The translations under genes and the position numbers were made by a program. From the NCBI GenBank assembly GCA_030600135.1, contig JAUVMS010000183.1, positions 1-6,869 of the forward strand: a stretch of 6,869 bases of DNA. The letters are read 5' to 3'. A model generated the notes under the pieces. The model saw only the letters and a list, made by a program, of their open reading frames with translations, ran no database searches and was not told where the DNA came from. This document shows, one piece after another, positions 5,550 to 6,869 of this stretch; the stretch's first letter is position 1, and every line of letters starts with the position of its first letter. The stretch comes from Hyphomicrobiales bacterium. GTDB lineage: Bacteria; Pseudomonadota; Alphaproteobacteria; Rhizobiales; JAUVMS01.

Positions 5550-5885
5550 TCAAGTTCGTGGTTTCGACCGTGCTATGCCACGGCCGAACTCTGGCAGCGC
5601 CGCAAGCTTGCGGGCCCGCCGCAGCGCATCCAACTCCTGGGCCGCGTTCATCTCGAGCGGCAAATCTGCCGCCCACTCGACATCGGCACGCTCGAGCCCA
5701 ATGTCGGCAAGCATGCGGTCATCGAGGCGCTGGAGATTCAGAAAGGCATCGCGACGGTCGCGCAATTCCAAGTATCTGCGCCACAACTTACTGATATTTT
5801 GCGCAAAACCCTCGATACGCTCGAATGCGCCAAGGCCGATACCTTCTTGCGCTCGTCTGTATTCGCGTAAACTGATGTTGCTCAT
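5550..5885 (-). CDS. DUF1127 domain protein, long form
   Basis: This 111-residue protein has a DUF1127 (YjiS-like) core at about residues 35-75: an Arg-rich helix RRYLELRDRRDAF, then LQRLDDRMLADIGLERADVE. There is no signal peptide or membrane segment. Many members are about 45-70 residues; this one adds about 30 N-terminal and 36 C-terminal residues, the latter charged and ending RSKPRT. Some short alphaproteobacterial members have been linked to RNA turnover and phosphate or stress responses; whether that holds for this long form is unknown. The ATG at 5885 is chosen for its strong AAGGAG 7 bases upstream, over an in-frame ATG at 5939. It diverges from the LysR gene, a common layout in which the regulator controls its neighbour. 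Confidence 0.85.
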   Translation of the reverse strand: MSNISLREYRRAQEGIGLGAFERIEGFAQNISKLWRRYLELRDRRDAFLNLQRLDDRMLADIGLERADVEWAADLPLEMNAAQELDALRRARKLAALPEFGRGIARSKPRT

Positions 5886-5892
5886 CTCGTCT

Positions 5893-5898
5893 CTCCTT
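5893..5898 (-). promoter_or_regulatory. Strong ribosome binding site of the DUF1127 gene
   Basis: AAGGAG on the minus strand lies 7 bases before the ATG at 5885. It is the best Shine-Dalgarno match I found among the gene starts here, suggesting efficient translation, and it rejects the start at 5939. Confidence 0.8.
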
Positions 5899-5929
5899 GT
5901 CACCGGGCTCGTGGTTTGTACACGTGCCG

Positions 5930-5958
5930 TTGATGGCAAGATGGGGACATGCTATGGT
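5930..5958 (+). promoter_or_regulatory. Possible promoter of the LysR gene
   Basis: TTGATG (5930-5935), a 17-base spacer and TATGGT (5953-5958) each match the sigma-70 consensus at four of six bases. Transcription would begin near 5965, leaving a leader of about 49 bases that contains the two dyads at 5977-6002. Confidence 0.35.
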
Positions 5959-5976
5959 TCAATCCAACGAATAGTT

Positions 5977-6003
5977 TTGAAGCGATCAATCAATAATTTT
6001 GAT
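5977..6003. promoter_or_regulatory. Two abutting LysR-box-like dyads
   Basis: TTGA-AGCGA-TCAA (5977-5989) and TCAA-TAATT-TTGA (5990-6002) are both 13-bp dyads with the T-N11-A form typical of LysR-type regulator sites; the second extends to ATCAA/TTGAT at 5989-6003. They abut in the DUF1127/LysR intergenic region, downstream of the proposed LysR promoter. Binding by the adjacent regulator would be expected to repress its own gene. Confidence 0.45.
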
Positions 6004-6013
6004 GAGTTGAACG

Positions 6014-6869
6014 ATGGATGTGACCTCGCCATTCCCAAATCTGCTGATTGAGACTGATCTCCTGCGCACCTTCGTCGCCATTGCCGAGACCGGCAGTTTT
6101 ACCAAGGCCGCGGGACAGATCCACCGCACGCCGTCCGCCGTAAGCATGCAGATCAAGAAGCTTGAGGAGATTCTCGGCCGCGAGCTCTTTTTGCGCGAAA
6201 GCCGCAGTGTCGCCATGACGCCCGATGGTGAAATCCTGCTGGGTTATGCCCGGCGGATCCTGCGCATCAACCAGGAAGCGGTGTCGCGGTTTCTCTCGCC
6301 TCCAATTGAAGGCGTCGTCAGCTTCGGCGCGCCAGATGATTTCGGAACCCGCTTTGCACCCAACATCTTGGCGCGATTTGCCGCCACTCACTGTCATGTT
6401 GAGGTCAATGTGGTGCTTTCCACGAGCGTCGACCTCACCAACAAGATCCAGGATGGCACGCTTGATCTGACACTGATTACGGCTTCAGGCCGCATGCCCG
6501 CACCCAATCATGGCGAACTGGTGTTTCACGAGCCGTTGAAATGGGCTGGTTTGGACGGCGGCATGGCCCACGAAAGCGACCCGCTGCCACTGGCTCTCTC
6601 CAGCGACAACTGCGCCTGGCGTACCATGGCGCTTGCTGCCCTTGACAAGTCTCACCGCCCTTACCGCATCGCCTACTCCAGTGAGAGTTGGGCCGGGCAA
6701 CAGGCCGCACTTGTTGCCGATCTAGCTATTGCCCCGATCCCATGCAGTTTGATTGTCCCCCCGTTGCGGATGATCGGTCGAGCTGAAGGGCTGCCGGAAC
6801 TCGGCAACTATCAGATTGTTATGCTCCGTGGCATGCGCAACTCGCCGGCCCTGGAGGCCCTCGCCCAGC
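6014..6869 (+). CDS. LysR-family transcriptional regulator, LrhA/HexA type (3' end outside the window)
   Basis: The frame runs open from ATG 6014 to the window edge, giving 285 complete codons. LysR proteins are about 290-330 residues, so little is missing. The N-terminal winged helix-turn-helix (about 15-73) is typical: DLLRTFVAIAETGSFTKAA followed by RTPSAVSMQIKKLE. The rest is an effector-binding domain. Features such as GYARRILRINQEA, an 'LALSSDNCAWR' block and the late 'GLPELGNYQIVM' resemble the LrhA/HexA/PecT group, whose E. coli member represses motility genes; this is family resemblance only and the targets here are unknown. The start is well placed for the domain but has only a weak ribosome binding site (GATGAG, 6001-6006). 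It is divergent from the DUF1127 gene, the most obvious candidate target. Confidence 0.9.
   Translation, partial: MDVTSPFPNLLIETDLLRTFVAIAETGSFTKAAGQIHRTPSAVSMQIKKLEEILGRELFLRESRSVAMTPDGEILLGYARRILRINQEAVSRFLSPPIEGVVSFGAPDDFGTRFAPNILARFAATHCHVEVNVVLSTSVDLTNKIQDGTLDLTLITASGRMPAPNHGELVFHEPLKWAGLDGGMAHESDPLPLALSSDNCAWRTMALAALDKSHRPYRIAYSSESWAGQQAALVADLAIAPIPCSLIVPPLRMIGRAEGLPELGNYQIVMLRGMRNSPALEALAQ

Noticed and set aside
5074..5676. 200-residue minus-strand open frame across the TerB-DnaJ and DUF1127 genes
   Set aside because: It is out of frame with both real genes and is Arg/Gly-rich without motifs, as expected of a shifted reading.

Overview
This window reads as a chromosomal segment of an alphaproteobacterium, most likely of the order Hyphomicrobiales (Rhizobiales). 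I infer this from protein types seen together: an Arg-rich secreted protein ending in a Cys/TGS/YWW/RY motif, a DUF1127 protein beside a LysR regulator, a TerB-J-domain (DjlA-like) protein coupled to an AmpD-like amidase, and an exported pentapeptide-repeat protein with a 'WPC' tail. The DNA is GC-rich with ordinary coding composition. I see no insertion sequence, phage gene, tRNA, rRNA or CRISPR array.

Layout, left to right: possible tail of an upstream gene (1-24); Arg-rich secreted repeat protein (+, 58-633); GFA-family zinc protein (-, 755-1246); exported protein with NlpC/P60-like motifs (+, 1489-2283); exported pentapeptide-repeat protein (-, 2433-3161); METTL27-like methyltransferase (+, 3346-3981); AmpD-like amidase with a peptidoglycan-binding domain (-, 3992-4753); TerB-DnaJ protein (-, 4758-5474); DUF1127 protein (-, 5550-5885); LysR-family regulator of the LrhA/HexA type (+, 6014 to past the window end).

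Strand alternates for most of the window, so most genes are probably single transcription units. They form convergent pairs (633/755, 2283/2433, 3981/3992) and divergent pairs (1246/1489, 3161/3346, 5885/6014). The exception is the leftward run 5885 to 3992, in which the TerB-DnaJ and amidase genes are only 4 bases apart.

The loose theme is the cell envelope: three proteins with export signals, a membrane-anchored J-domain protein and a peptidoglycan amidase. I do not see a clear new multi-gene system. The points most worth checking are the divergent NlpC/P60-like protein, the near-leaderless consensus promoter of the pentapeptide gene, the paired dyads in two divergent intergenic regions, and the Arg-rich repeats that have diverged almost only at synonymous positions.
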